Source: Lewinellaceae bacterium (lineage in GTDB: Bacteria > Bacteroidota > Bacteroidia > Chitinophagales > Saprospiraceae). From it: a stretch of 23,480 nt of DNA. Of the stretch, positions 1 through 7,764 are shown in pieces. The position numbers were made by a program, and so were the translations under genes. How positions within the stretch are numbered: the stretch's first letter is position 1; each line of letters opens with the position of its first letter. The stretch is taken from NCBI GenBank assembly GCA_020636025.1, contig JACJYQ010000014.1, positions 1-23,480 of the forward strand, read 5' to 3'. The notes under the pieces were generated by a model. It saw nothing but the letters and a program-made list of their open reading frames with translations. It made no database searches and had not been told where the DNA came from.

Positions 1-783
1 GATAAGGCGCACATAGTAGTAGTAGGAAACCGCGATGAAGTTGCCGATAAATTGAAACAGTTTGCAGCCGATGGTAAAGTGAAACACTTTGATGCTTTTG
101 GAAATCCTGTTACCGTAAACAAGCAGGCATTGCCGAAGGATCTTACTGCTTTAGATGTAATCAATGATTATATCAATGCCATTGGTGGGGAAGAAAAAAT
201 CGCTTCTATTAAAGAATTGTACCGGGAAGCATCCATGCAGGTTCGTGGACCCGAATTTTCTGTAGTGACCTGGCAAAAAGGAAATACTAAATTTGCCGTT
301 GAAATGAGCATGAATGGCCAGGTGATGAACAAGATGGTTTATGCAGATGGCAAAGGAAGCCAGATCGCCATGGGCCAATCCGAAGATCTGGAAGGTGAAG
401 GATTGGGCGATGCCAAAGAGCAGGCCATGTTTGTAAAGGAAATGGCTTTCAAAAACAGCGGCTATAAATTGGAGTTGAAGGGTATCGAAGAAGTCAACGG
501 TTCAAATGCCTATGTGATCTCTGTTGAGCGTCCCGACGGTAAAAAGTCAACCGAGTATTTTGATACCAAAACAAGCCTTAAAGTAAGAGAGGTTTCAAGC
601 GCAACCGGTATGGATGGAAACCCAACGGTACAAACGGAAGATCTGAGTGATTATAAACCCGTAAATGGTGTTTTAATGCCACATGCCACTTCAGTTGCCG
701 GTATTTTCCCGGTGCCGTTCAAAGTCACCATCAAAAGCACCAAGGTGAATGAAGGCATTGATGAAGCTGTTTTTAAATTATAA
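1..783 (+). CDS. M16 (insulinase-like) peptidase, C-terminal part
   Basis: The reading frame is open from base 1, so the gene starts upstream of the window; 260 codons remain. The first residues (HIVVVGNRDEVADKLKQF, then FDAFGNPV) resemble the end of a non-catalytic M16 peptidase domain as found in Bacteroidetes secreted or periplasmic zinc peptidases. From about residue 50 onwards (ALDVINDYINAIGGEEKIAS) comes a roughly 200-residue beta-rich segment resembling the LolA/outer-membrane lipoprotein-sorting fold that Bacteroidetes M16 proteins often carry at the C terminus. The HxxEH catalytic motif would be upstream and cannot be seen. The TTG at 52 is an internal codon, not a start. The family call is from recalled similarity; activity cannot be judged from this fragment. 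Confidence 0.75.
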   Translation, partial: DKAHIVVVGNRDEVADKLKQFAADGKVKHFDAFGNPVTVNKQALPKDLTALDVINDYINAIGGEEKIASIKELYREASMQVRGPEFSVVTWQKGNTKFAVEMSMNGQVMNKMVYADGKGSQIAMGQSEDLEGEGLGDAKEQAMFVKEMAFKNSGYKLELKGIEEVNGSNAYVISVERPDGKKSTEYFDTKTSLKVREVSSATGMDGNPTVQTEDLSDYKPVNGVLMPHATSVAGIFPVPFKVTIKSTKVNEGIDEAVFKL

Positions 784-803
784 ATCAATAAACCAATTAA
801 TTA

Positions 804-835
804 GCTAATGTGCTAATTAGCTAATGTGCTAATTT
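804..835. repeat. Tandem 8-bp repeat, four units
   Basis: Four consecutive octamers, GCTAATGT, GCTAATTA, GCTAATGT and GCTAATTT, fill half of the 59-bp gap between the M16 gene and the FKBP gene and end 7 bp before the FKBP start codon. Units 1 and 3 are identical; the others differ in the last two bases. The tract would lie in the 5' leader or the promoter of the FKBP gene. Confidence 0.85.
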
Positions 836-842
836 TTAAAAT

Positions 843-1937
843 ATGAAAAAATCATTTTTACTGCTCCTGTTGCTTGTGGGAGCATCCCTCGTTTATGCAC
901 AGGGAAACAAACAAAGTGGGGTTAAACTGACCAATAAACTGGACAGTGCCAATTACACATATGGAATGCATTTCGGCAACGAACTCAAAAGAGCCCTTGG
1001 TGCTGATTTAAACATGAATATTTTGTTGGCTGGGCTAAATGACGCCTTGGGTGGAGCAAAGTGCAAGATCGAAACCGGAGATGCCAATGCCATTTACGAG
1101 GATTATGATGCCAAAGTCGCTCAGCCTCGTATTACAGAGAGCTGGAAAACAGAAAACGCAGCTTTCCTGGAGGAAAACAAAAAACGCAAGGAGGTAGTCA
1201 CCACTTCAAGCGGACTTCAGTACGAAGTTTTGCACAAAGGCAGTGGAACGGTTTCTCCAAAGGCTACGGATAAAGTGGAAGTTCACTACCACGGAACCTT
1301 GATCGATGGTCAGGTATTTGACAGCTCGGTAAGAAGAGGAAAGACCTCATCGTTTGCGCTGAATCAGGTGATCCGTGGCTGGACCGAAGGCCTTCAGTTC
1401 ATGCATGAAGGCGACAAATTCAGGTTCTATATTCCTTACGACCTGGCTTATGGTGAGCGCGATCGCGGAAATGTGATCAAAGGTTATTCCACCCTCATTT
1501 TTGATGTTGAACTATTTAATATTGAACAAGAGCCATCTGGCGACGATAACAAAGCACTTGGTATGAAATTTTTGGAAGAAAACAAAAAACGTCCGGAGGT
1601 GAAAACCACGGCAAGCGGATTGCAGTATGAAATTTTAAAGAAAGGCGATGGAAAAGTATCTCCTGGGCCAACTGACAAAGTGGAAGTACATTACCACGGC
1701 ACATTGATCGATGGAAAAGTATTCGACAGCTCAGTACAACGCGGAGAAACCATCGCTTTTGGCCTGAATCAGGTGATCCGCGGCTGGACCGAAGGATTAC
1801 AGCTCATGCATGAAGGTGATAAATTCAAGTTTTACATCCCTTCAGATCTCGCTTATGGTGATCGCAGCCCTGGTGCAGGCATTCCTCCCGGTGCGACGCT
1901 TATTTTTGAAGTAGAGTTGTTTAAAGTAAATCCTTAA
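843..1937 (+). CDS. Secreted tandem FKBP-type peptidyl-prolyl isomerase
   Basis: A 364-residue protein with a signal peptide (residues 1-19, ending VYAQ), an FKBP N-terminal dimerisation-like segment (about 30-105) and two FKBP catalytic domains (about 108-226 and 243-362). Both carry VEVHYHGTLIDG, FDSS and the VIRGW motif (176-180 and 311-315). It should catalyse cis-trans isomerisation of prolyl bonds and help folding in the periplasm. The two domains are very similar in protein and DNA, pointing to a fairly recent internal duplication. Domain 2 keeps the GIPPGATLIF loop, while domain 1 has NVIKGYSTLIF and so lacks the Ile-Pro-Pro of the active-site flap. The start is the ATG followed by lysines and a hydrophobic run. 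The next gene follows after 7 bp, so co-transcription is likely. Confidence 0.9.
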   Translation: MKKSFLLLLLLVGASLVYAQGNKQSGVKLTNKLDSANYTYGMHFGNELKRALGADLNMNILLAGLNDALGGAKCKIETGDANAIYEDYDAKVAQPRITESWKTENAAFLEENKKRKEVVTTSSGLQYEVLHKGSGTVSPKATDKVEVHYHGTLIDGQVFDSSVRRGKTSSFALNQVIRGWTEGLQFMHEGDKFRFYIPYDLAYGERDRGNVIKGYSTLIFDVELFNIEQEPSGDDNKALGMKFLEENKKRPEVKTTASGLQYEILKKGDGKVSPGPTDKVEVHYHGTLIDGKVFDSSVQRGETIAFGLNQVIRGWTEGLQLMHEGDKFKFYIPSDLAYGDRSPGAGIPPGATLIFEVELFKVNP

Positions 1938-1944
1938 TTAGGGT

Positions 1945-2595
1945 ATGTCCAAACAGTTGCATTACCGGGTACTGGCTATGGTGGTCGTATACGCCATCCT
2001 GAAATTTATGGGTGGGTCCTTCGGCCATTTGGTACTGTACCCGGTAACGCTCCTGGTTACCTTTCTGCACGAATTTGGCCACGCACTGGGTGCTATACTG
2101 ACTGGAGGCATGGTCAAGGCCATGCAAATCAATGCTGACGGAAGCGGATACACAGTGTCCAATGGAGGCAACCCAGGCGTAATTCTCATGGGCGGCTATC
2201 TGGGCTCTGCTATTTTGGGGAATTTGCTTTTCCGCATTGGTGTAAAACACAAGGCGCTGACTCAGGGCACCTTGATCGCCCTGGGAGTTCTTATGATCCT
2301 TGCCGGTTTATTGTGGTTTGAATCATTTGAAAGTACGGGCATTCTGATCGTGTTTGGTATCTCTCTGTACCTGATTGCCCGAAAAACGAATTGGGATCAG
2401 GATGTGATCATCTTTCTGGGCATAGCCGCTGTGCTGTACATCATTCAGGATTTTAATGTAGGACCCAAGAGCGACCTGGCCATGTATGAGCAGTTTGTTG
2501 GAATATTTCCGGCTCAAGTGTGGATGTACATCTGGTTGGTTTTTGCCGGTCTGCTGTTCTGGATGAATTTGCGGGAGATATACAAACGACGCTGA
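1945..2595 (+). CDS. M50-like (M50B) membrane metallopeptidase family protein
   Basis: A 216-residue polytopic membrane protein. A hydrophobic segment at about 28-50 contains HEFGH (residues 42-46), the HExxH zinc-binding motif, and further hydrophobic segments follow at roughly 75-97, 105-125, 128-145, 150-165 and 190-208. The motif at the start of the fold and the following GG-rich segment (GVILMGGYLGSAILGN) fit the M50B-like group of site-2-protease relatives. Substrate and even proteolytic activity are unknown for most members. The stop codon lies 2 bp before the start of the histidine kinase, so the two are probably translated from one message, which suggests but does not prove a shared signalling role. 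Confidence 0.75.
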   Translation: MSKQLHYRVLAMVVVYAILKFMGGSFGHLVLYPVTLLVTFLHEFGHALGAILTGGMVKAMQINADGSGYTVSNGGNPGVILMGGYLGSAILGNLLFRIGVKHKALTQGTLIALGVLMILAGLLWFESFESTGILIVFGISLYLIARKTNWDQDVIIFLGIAAVLYIIQDFNVGPKSDLAMYEQFVGIFPAQVWMYIWLVFAGLLFWMNLREIYKRR

Positions 2596-2597
2596 TT

Positions 2598-3590
2598 ATG
2601 CCTTTTCGAAGAATTTCCATTACACGTTTATCGCATTTTGTAATTGGATACATGGTGCTGGCTTTTGGCTGGTGGGCGTACCACTTGTGGGAGATCAATG
2701 AGCGCCTGTACCAATCAGAAATTCAAAATCTCGAATACAAGTACTCCAGAAACAACAGTGGATTGAATATGACCCGGCTTCAGGGTACAGAGGAGTATGC
2801 CAAAATTGAAAAAGCCAGAAACAGCGGGAAGAGAATGATCATTTCCGAGGGCCTTTTCTTTACGCTTTGCTTAGCCTTCGGTCTTTGGGTCATTAATCGG
2901 AGTGCCAACCGCGAAGTAGCGCTGGCCAAGCAAAGACGCAATTTTCTGCTCAGCATCACCCACGAATTGAAGTCGCCGATTGCCGCCGTAAAGCTGGTGT
3001 TTGAAACAGCTTTGAAAAGAGCACTCAGCGATTCCCAAAAAGAAAAACTGTTTGGCAATGGCCTGAAGGATGCCAACCGGCTGCAAAAACTGGTGGAAGA
3101 TTTGTTGCTGGCGGCAAGGCTGGAAGACAGCTGGCAACCGCATCCGGAGCCGATGAATGTGGAAACAGTTGCTGCCGAATGTGTAGAGACCCTGAAAATT
3201 CGCTTTCCTGATGCGAATATTAAAATCCTTCAAAATCCACATTTGACACCGGTTTCAGTGGATCGCCCAGGCATTTATGCCATCATCAACAACCTGCTCG
3301 AAAACGCACTAAAATATTCGCCAGGCGGTTCTCTCATTGAATTTCATGCAGAAAATCTGATCAATGGGAAATGCAGAATTACCATTGCCGATCAGGGACC
3401 GGGAATTGAAGATGCCGAAAAGTTGAAGGTATTTGACAAGTTTTACCGGGTTGGCAATGAAGAAACCAGGGCCAATACAGGAACAGGACTTGGTTTATAC
3501 GTGGTAAATCAGGTTCTTACTGCCCACAAAGGCAGCATTACCCTCACCGATAACAAACCACAGGGCAGTATTTTTACACTGACCATTTAA
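2598..3590 (+). CDS. Membrane sensor histidine kinase (orphan)
   Basis: I start it at the ATG at 2598 (MPFRRISITR), just after the upstream stop, giving 330 residues; an upstream in-frame start at 2520 would lie inside the M50 gene. Two transmembrane segments (about 13-31 and 82-100) enclose a short extracytoplasmic region of about 50 residues. A HisKA domain follows with the phospho-accepting histidine at 122 (SITHELKSPIAA), then an ATPase domain with an N box (NNLLENALKYS), a G1 box (DQGPGI) and a G2 box (TGTGLGLYVVNQV). It should autophosphorylate and pass phosphate to a response regulator, but none is adjacent. The small sensor region gives no hint of the ligand. Confidence 0.9.
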   Translation: MPFRRISITRLSHFVIGYMVLAFGWWAYHLWEINERLYQSEIQNLEYKYSRNNSGLNMTRLQGTEEYAKIEKARNSGKRMIISEGLFFTLCLAFGLWVINRSANREVALAKQRRNFLLSITHELKSPIAAVKLVFETALKRALSDSQKEKLFGNGLKDANRLQKLVEDLLLAARLEDSWQPHPEPMNVETVAAECVETLKIRFPDANIKILQNPHLTPVSVDRPGIYAIINNLLENALKYSPGGSLIEFHAENLINGKCRITIADQGPGIEDAEKLKVFDKFYRVGNEETRANTGTGLGLYVVNQVLTAHKGSITLTDNKPQGSIFTLTI

Positions 3591-3610
3591 GTGCTGTTTA
3601 AAGAATTTTC

Positions 3611-4468
3611 ATGCAGTTTACAGCAGCCGAAATCTATTTGAAGGATAAACTTGTGAGCCGATATGGCTTGGGAGAGGCAGCCAGTATTTCCCGGATATTT
3701 CTGGAAGATCGGTTTCACTGGAAACGGGGAGACCGGGAAATGACCCCAACTGAGTTGGAAATACTGGAAAATGATTCCACGCGACTTGAAGCAGGGGTAC
3801 CAATACAATACGTCCTGGGTCAGGCCGATTTTTTCGGATTGAAATTCAAGGTTGACGAAAAAGTGCTGATTCCCCGACAGGAAACAGAACTCCTGGTGGC
3901 CGAGATAATGAAGCATGTAGGGAAAGGTAAGCAACCACAGATTAATTTGCTTGACATTGGGGTAGGAAGCGGCTGTATTGGAATAAGCCTGAAGAAAAAA
4001 ATCAGGGAAATTCGCCTGTATGGGATTGACAAAAGCCGTGACGCACTCAGCATGGCAGAAGAAAACGCTCGTTCATTGCTGGGAATTGAAGCGGAAGATT
4101 GTCACTTCGCCGAAGCAGATATCTTAAACCTGGCAACACTTCCTGAATTGCCACAGTTTGACGTGATCGTAAGCAATCCGCCATATATTCCTGAAGCGGA
4201 AAAACATTTAATGCCTGAGCACGTTCTCGCACATGAACCCTGGCTGGCACTTTTTGTACAGGATGAAGATCCTTTGATCTTTTACAAAGCAATTGCTGAT
4301 TTTGCCATGCTCAAATTGCGAGCGAAGGGCGCACTATTTTTTGAATGCAATGAGTTCAACGCTTCCCTTGCGGCAGAAATGCTTAGAGGCAAAGGTTTTA
4401 CGGAAGTTGAACTAATTCAGGATCTTGCGGGTGCCGACAGGATTTTAAAAGCCCGAAAAAACAGTTGA
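3611..4468 (+). CDS. prmC: Peptide chain release factor N5-glutamine methyltransferase
   Basis: A 285-residue protein with the full PrmC/HemK arrangement: an N-terminal helical domain (to about residue 75), the linker VPIQYVLGQADFFGLKF and LIPRQETELLV, then a Rossmann methyltransferase core with the SAM loop DIGVGSGCIGI (115-125) and the NPPY substrate motif (189-192). The family methylates the glutamine of the GGQ motif in release factors RF1 and RF2 using S-adenosylmethionine, raising termination efficiency in the cytoplasm. Length and motifs are normal. It lies 20 bp after the histidine kinase and could be in the same transcript. Confidence 0.95.
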   Translation: MQFTAAEIYLKDKLVSRYGLGEAASISRIFLEDRFHWKRGDREMTPTELEILENDSTRLEAGVPIQYVLGQADFFGLKFKVDEKVLIPRQETELLVAEIMKHVGKGKQPQINLLDIGVGSGCIGISLKKKIREIRLYGIDKSRDALSMAEENARSLLGIEAEDCHFAEADILNLATLPELPQFDVIVSNPPYIPEAEKHLMPEHVLAHEPWLALFVQDEDPLIFYKAIADFAMLKLRAKGALFFECNEFNASLAAEMLRGKGFTEVELIQDLAGADRILKARKNS

Positions 4469-4495
4469 TAATCGAACAACAAAAACAATTTTCCC

Positions 4496-5908
4496 ATGAC
4501 TGAACGCTTATTACCCCTTAGATATCTACCGATTTTATGCATGGTTTTGGCTGTTTTTATTCGTCCACAGGATGCTTTAAGCCAAAAGACAAGACCTAAG
4601 GCAAGCACCACAACCACCTCCAAAGCAAAGCCGGTACCGCCAAGTGCTCCAAAAGACACGGCCATCCTAAAACTGTTTAAAAATCCTGCACTAGTCCGCT
4701 GGACAAAAACTTTTAAAGGCCGCTTCGACGATGCGGCCAGAGTGGATGTGGCGCTTGGATATGATGGCACAAATTGCCTGGGTTATTTAACCTACCTAAA
4801 AAGCCGTACGCGCTTCAGGTTGCAGGGAACCATTGATTCCAATGGGCTAAACCTGGAGGAACGCGATATGGCTCATGCAAAAACGGGAAGCCTAAAAGGC
4901 ACCATTGAAGGCCGACATCTGGATCTGGAATGGACAAATGCCGACAACTCTCTTGGCAGCCGTATCGAAGGGGATGAAATTCCACCACAATACAAGGTTG
5001 AACTTGGTTGTGACGACAACAAATGGAGCAGCCGATACATCACGCGTTTTAATGACGCTCGCTGCGATATGGTATTGGTACGCTCTCAAAACGGTGCACT
5101 GGATGGCTTTCTCTGGGTGGAAGCTGATGACAGAACCTATAAACTGAAAGGGGAAATAAAGTTCAACGGAGATTATGAACTGGAAGCCCTGGCCAAAGGC
5201 GATCGTCTGGCCGCCATGCTTTCCGGAAACCTGAAACCCGGACAGAATACCTTATGCAAATGGATAGGAAGCGGTGAGCATCGCGATTTCAAGTTCATCC
5301 TGAAAGACCATTTCAAACTGGGCTGCTATGACTATGCAGATTATGCTTCTTCGTATGACGTGCTTTACCCGGTTACACCCTGCGCAGGGTGTAACAGTTG
5401 GATGGATAATCAGGTGACCAATTGGGTAGAGCGTTGCAATGCATCATTCGCCGCTAAAAAAGTACCGCTCAGTCCTGGAGGCAGAAATGCCCAACGCGCC
5501 AGCGCCTGGTCGGAAATCGCCTGTTGGACAGACAACCTGTTTTCCGGTTATCTCACTTTCTCGGATACCTGGACAGACCAGGCTCAGGGAATTTGTTATA
5601 ATTTTGACTTGCGCACCGGCAAGCAAATTGAACTGGAATCGCTGTTTCAGAAATCGTTTAATTATAAAAACTGGTTCAACGATTTTGCGGCAAAGGAAAT
5701 GCCCAAACTCTACGCTTTCGCCAGCGATCCCAAATACCGGGAACGCCTAAGCAGCGAGGGTTTCCCACTAGTGGTGATCAGGCGCGACGGCTTTGAAATG
5801 AGCACGCTGTTTCATCCACAGTATGGGCGTCAAACATTGTTTATACCGTATGAATCGCTAAAACCATACCTGAAAAGAGATGGTGCTATTGCGGAGTTTT
5901 TGAAGTAG
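4496..5908 (+). CDS. Secreted protein with a DUF3298/RsiV-like C-terminal part
   Basis: A 470-residue protein with a signal peptide (residues 1-30, hydrophobic LPILCMVLAVFI, ending ALSQ) and a Thr/Lys/Pro-rich linker. An N-terminal region of about 240 residues of unrecognised fold follows. The last 180 residues resemble DUF3298/RsiV-type domains (YNFDLRTGKQIELESLFQ, then GFEMSTLFHPQYGRQTLFIPYESLKPYL). Cysteines cluster in the middle of the protein, including PCAGC where the DNA forms a perfect palindrome. The function is unknown, and the domain call is from recalled pattern only. It is 27 bp from prmC and 42 bp from the DUF58 gene, so it may belong to either unit. Confidence 0.65.
   Translation: MTERLLPLRYLPILCMVLAVFIRPQDALSQKTRPKASTTTTSKAKPVPPSAPKDTAILKLFKNPALVRWTKTFKGRFDDAARVDVALGYDGTNCLGYLTYLKSRTRFRLQGTIDSNGLNLEERDMAHAKTGSLKGTIEGRHLDLEWTNADNSLGSRIEGDEIPPQYKVELGCDDNKWSSRYITRFNDARCDMVLVRSQNGALDGFLWVEADDRTYKLKGEIKFNGDYELEALAKGDRLAAMLSGNLKPGQNTLCKWIGSGEHRDFKFILKDHFKLGCYDYADYASSYDVLYPVTPCAGCNSWMDNQVTNWVERCNASFAAKKVPLSPGGRNAQRASAWSEIACWTDNLFSGYLTFSDTWTDQAQGICYNFDLRTGKQIELESLFQKSFNYKNWFNDFAAKEMPKLYAFASDPKYRERLSSEGFPLVVIRRDGFEMSTLFHPQYGRQTLFIPYESLKPYLKRDGAIAEFLK
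5372..5395. repeat. Perfect 24-bp palindrome inside a coding sequence
   Basis: GTTACACCCTGC is followed directly by its exact reverse complement GCAGGGTGTAAC, with no spacer. It lies in frame in the DUF3298-like gene and encodes the residues around PCAGC. Confidence 0.9.
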
Positions 5909-5950
5909 AAGGTATCAGCTTGTACATTTTTTTGCCTGATTGAGGAAAAC

Positions 5951-6826
5951 ATGGACACTACTGAATTACTAAACCGGGTTAAGAAAATTGAGATCAAAAC
6001 CCGAGGGCTTACCAAGCATCTGTTTACCGGAGGCTACCACAGCGCTTTCAAGGGTAGAGGAATGTCCTTTAGTGAAGTCCGTCAATATCAGTTTGGTGAT
6101 GATGTGCGCTCCATTGACTGGAATGTTACAGCGCGAACGGGAGAGCCACACATCAAAGTGTTTGAGGAAGAGCGCGAACTATCCGTTATGATTATGGTGG
6201 ATGTGAGTGGGTCTTCTTTTTTTGGAAGCACAGGCACTACAAAACAGGAACTGTTGACCGAGATATGCGCCCTGCTTGCCTTTAGTGCCAGCTCCAACAA
6301 TGACAAGGTTGGCCTGCTTCTTTTCTCGGATAAAGAAGAATTTTATCTGCCTCCCAAAAGCGGTAGACAACACACGCTCAGGATCATCCGGGAGCTGCTC
6401 AATGTTGACAAAGGGGAAAAAGGAACCAACATTACCCAGGCCATTCAATACATTCGTAATATCCTGAAAAAGCGCAGTGTTTGCTTTATCCTCTCGGATT
6501 TTATGGATAAAAATTATGAAGCCGCATTGCGCGTGCTTGCTCGTCGACACGATGTGGTGGGTATTCACTGTTGGGATAAACTGGAGCGGGAAATCCCTGA
6601 CGTTGGCTTGGTGCACCTGAGAGATGCCGAAACCGGTGAAATGTGCTGGATGGATACAACGGACCCACAATTAAGACGGAAGTACAGGCAACAATTTGAT
6701 GAACAACGGGAAAATTCTGCTGCTTTATTCAGAAAGGCAGGCGCAGACTTTTTAAGCCTGAATGCTGCCGAACCATACACCACAGCCTTACTTCAGTTTT
6801 TTGAGAAAAGAGCCAAAAACACCTGA
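5951..6826 (+). CDS. DUF58 family protein of the BatA/MoxR-type cluster
   Basis: A 291-residue cytoplasmic protein starting MDTTELLNRVKKIEIKTRGL, typical of DUF58 proteins. The diagnostic stretch GMSFSEVRQYQFGDDVRSID is at about 37-56, and the following region ends in a von Willebrand A-like fold with a metal-binding DVSGS (84-88). DUF58 proteins are usually encoded next to MoxR AAA+ ATPases and VWA proteins (Bat, aerotolerance-type operons) and are thought to act in assembly or metal insertion of periplasmic or membrane complexes. No MoxR gene is present in the window. The gap to the next gene is 14 bp. Confidence 0.88.
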   Translation: MDTTELLNRVKKIEIKTRGLTKHLFTGGYHSAFKGRGMSFSEVRQYQFGDDVRSIDWNVTARTGEPHIKVFEEERELSVMIMVDVSGSSFFGSTGTTKQELLTEICALLAFSASSNNDKVGLLLFSDKEEFYLPPKSGRQHTLRIIRELLNVDKGEKGTNITQAIQYIRNILKKRSVCFILSDFMDKNYEAALRVLARRHDVVGIHCWDKLEREIPDVGLVHLRDAETGEMCWMDTTDPQLRRKYRQQFDEQRENSAALFRKAGADFLSLNAAEPYTTALLQFFEKRAKNT

Positions 6827-6840
6827 TCAGCTTTATCTGT

Positions 6841-7749
6841 ATGAAAATCCTTGTCAGCATAGTCTTTATCGTATGTGGTTTAATCCCGTTTGTGGGATTA
6901 AACCAAACGGCACAATTGGAGGCGGACAGCTTTTCAGTAGAAACAGGAAATCCATATACGTTGCGTATTGTGGTTTCCGGAGATAGAACACCGGATACCG
7001 TAAGTTTCTCTTCCTGGGGTTCGTTCCTTAGTCCTGATAATATTCTGTCCAAAAGAAGCTGGATCAGAAGAGGAGACAAACATGTTATGGAATTGACTGT
7101 GTTGTTTTTTGACGCCGATACCTTGCAATTACCTGCTTTGCCGGTTGTTTTTGAAGAAACGGATACCATCTTTACCCCGTCAAGGAGGCTGACTATATAT
7201 CCTACACCATCTCCTGATGACCTGAATGATATGGCTCCCATTAAGGATATAAGACGTGAAAAGGTGCAATGGACGGATTATTTGCCATTGATCATCTCTG
7301 TTTTGGGTGTACTGGGAGCCCTTGCCCTTATTTTCTGGTGGTATTTGCGGGCCAGTAAGAAGGCTGCCATAACCCGGGTGATTGAAACTCCGGCACACGA
7401 ACTGGCTTTGAAAAAGCTGGAAGCATTGGAGAAACAATCTCTCTGGCAGAATGGTCAGTTAAAAGAGTTTTGTGCTGCTTTCACCTTTATCCTTCGGGAA
7501 TATTTTGAAAAGAGATACAGAATTCTCGCGTTGGAATCCACTTCGGAAGATCTGCCGGGTATGTTGCAGAAAACTGATTTTCCTCCTGAATTTGTCCCTG
7601 GATTGAAGGAATTACTGGAACAAACAGACTTGGTGAAATTTGCCAAAGGCCAACCACGGGAAGAACTTTATGCAGATTCACTGATCTTCGCGAGGAAAGT
7701 AATATCTGAAACCCGCTTAGATCTGGAAGAAAACAAACCAGTAGAATAA
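6841..7749 (+). CDS. Membrane-anchored protein of the Bat operon (BatD-like or DUF4381-like position)
   Basis: A 302-residue protein with a signal peptide (residues 1-24), an extracytoplasmic beta-rich domain (about 25-145), one transmembrane helix (148-169, LPLIISVLGVLGALALIFWW) and a cytoplasmic tail of about 130 residues, rich in charged helices (ALKKLEALEKQSL, then FILREYFEKRYRIL). This topology and the place between DUF58 and VWA genes match the small BatD-like or DUF4381-like partners of such clusters. I do not recognise the domain with certainty. The signal-peptide DNA contains a 12-bp inverted repeat. Confidence 0.65.
   Translation: MKILVSIVFIVCGLIPFVGLNQTAQLEADSFSVETGNPYTLRIVVSGDRTPDTVSFSSWGSFLSPDNILSKRSWIRRGDKHVMELTVLFFDADTLQLPALPVVFEETDTIFTPSRRLTIYPTPSPDDLNDMAPIKDIRREKVQWTDYLPLIISVLGVLGALALIFWWYLRASKKAAITRVIETPAHELALKKLEALEKQSLWQNGQLKEFCAAFTFILREYFEKRYRILALESTSEDLPGMLQKTDFPPEFVPGLKELLEQTDLVKFAKGQPREELYADSLIFARKVISETRLDLEENKPVE
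6876..6905. repeat. 12-bp perfect inverted repeat in signal-peptide codons
   Basis: TGGTTTAATCCC (6876-6887) and its exact complement GGGATTAAACCA (6894-6905) flank a 6-base loop. It covers codons 12-22 of the membrane protein gene, near the 5' end of its message, where a stable hairpin could affect translation. Confidence 0.85.
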
Positions 7750-7764
7750 CCCTGGTAATCAATT

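Noticed and set aside
2520..2597. Upstream start for the histidine kinase
   Set aside because: It would overlap the M50 gene by 76 bases; the ATG at 2598 directly after the M50 stop is more natural.
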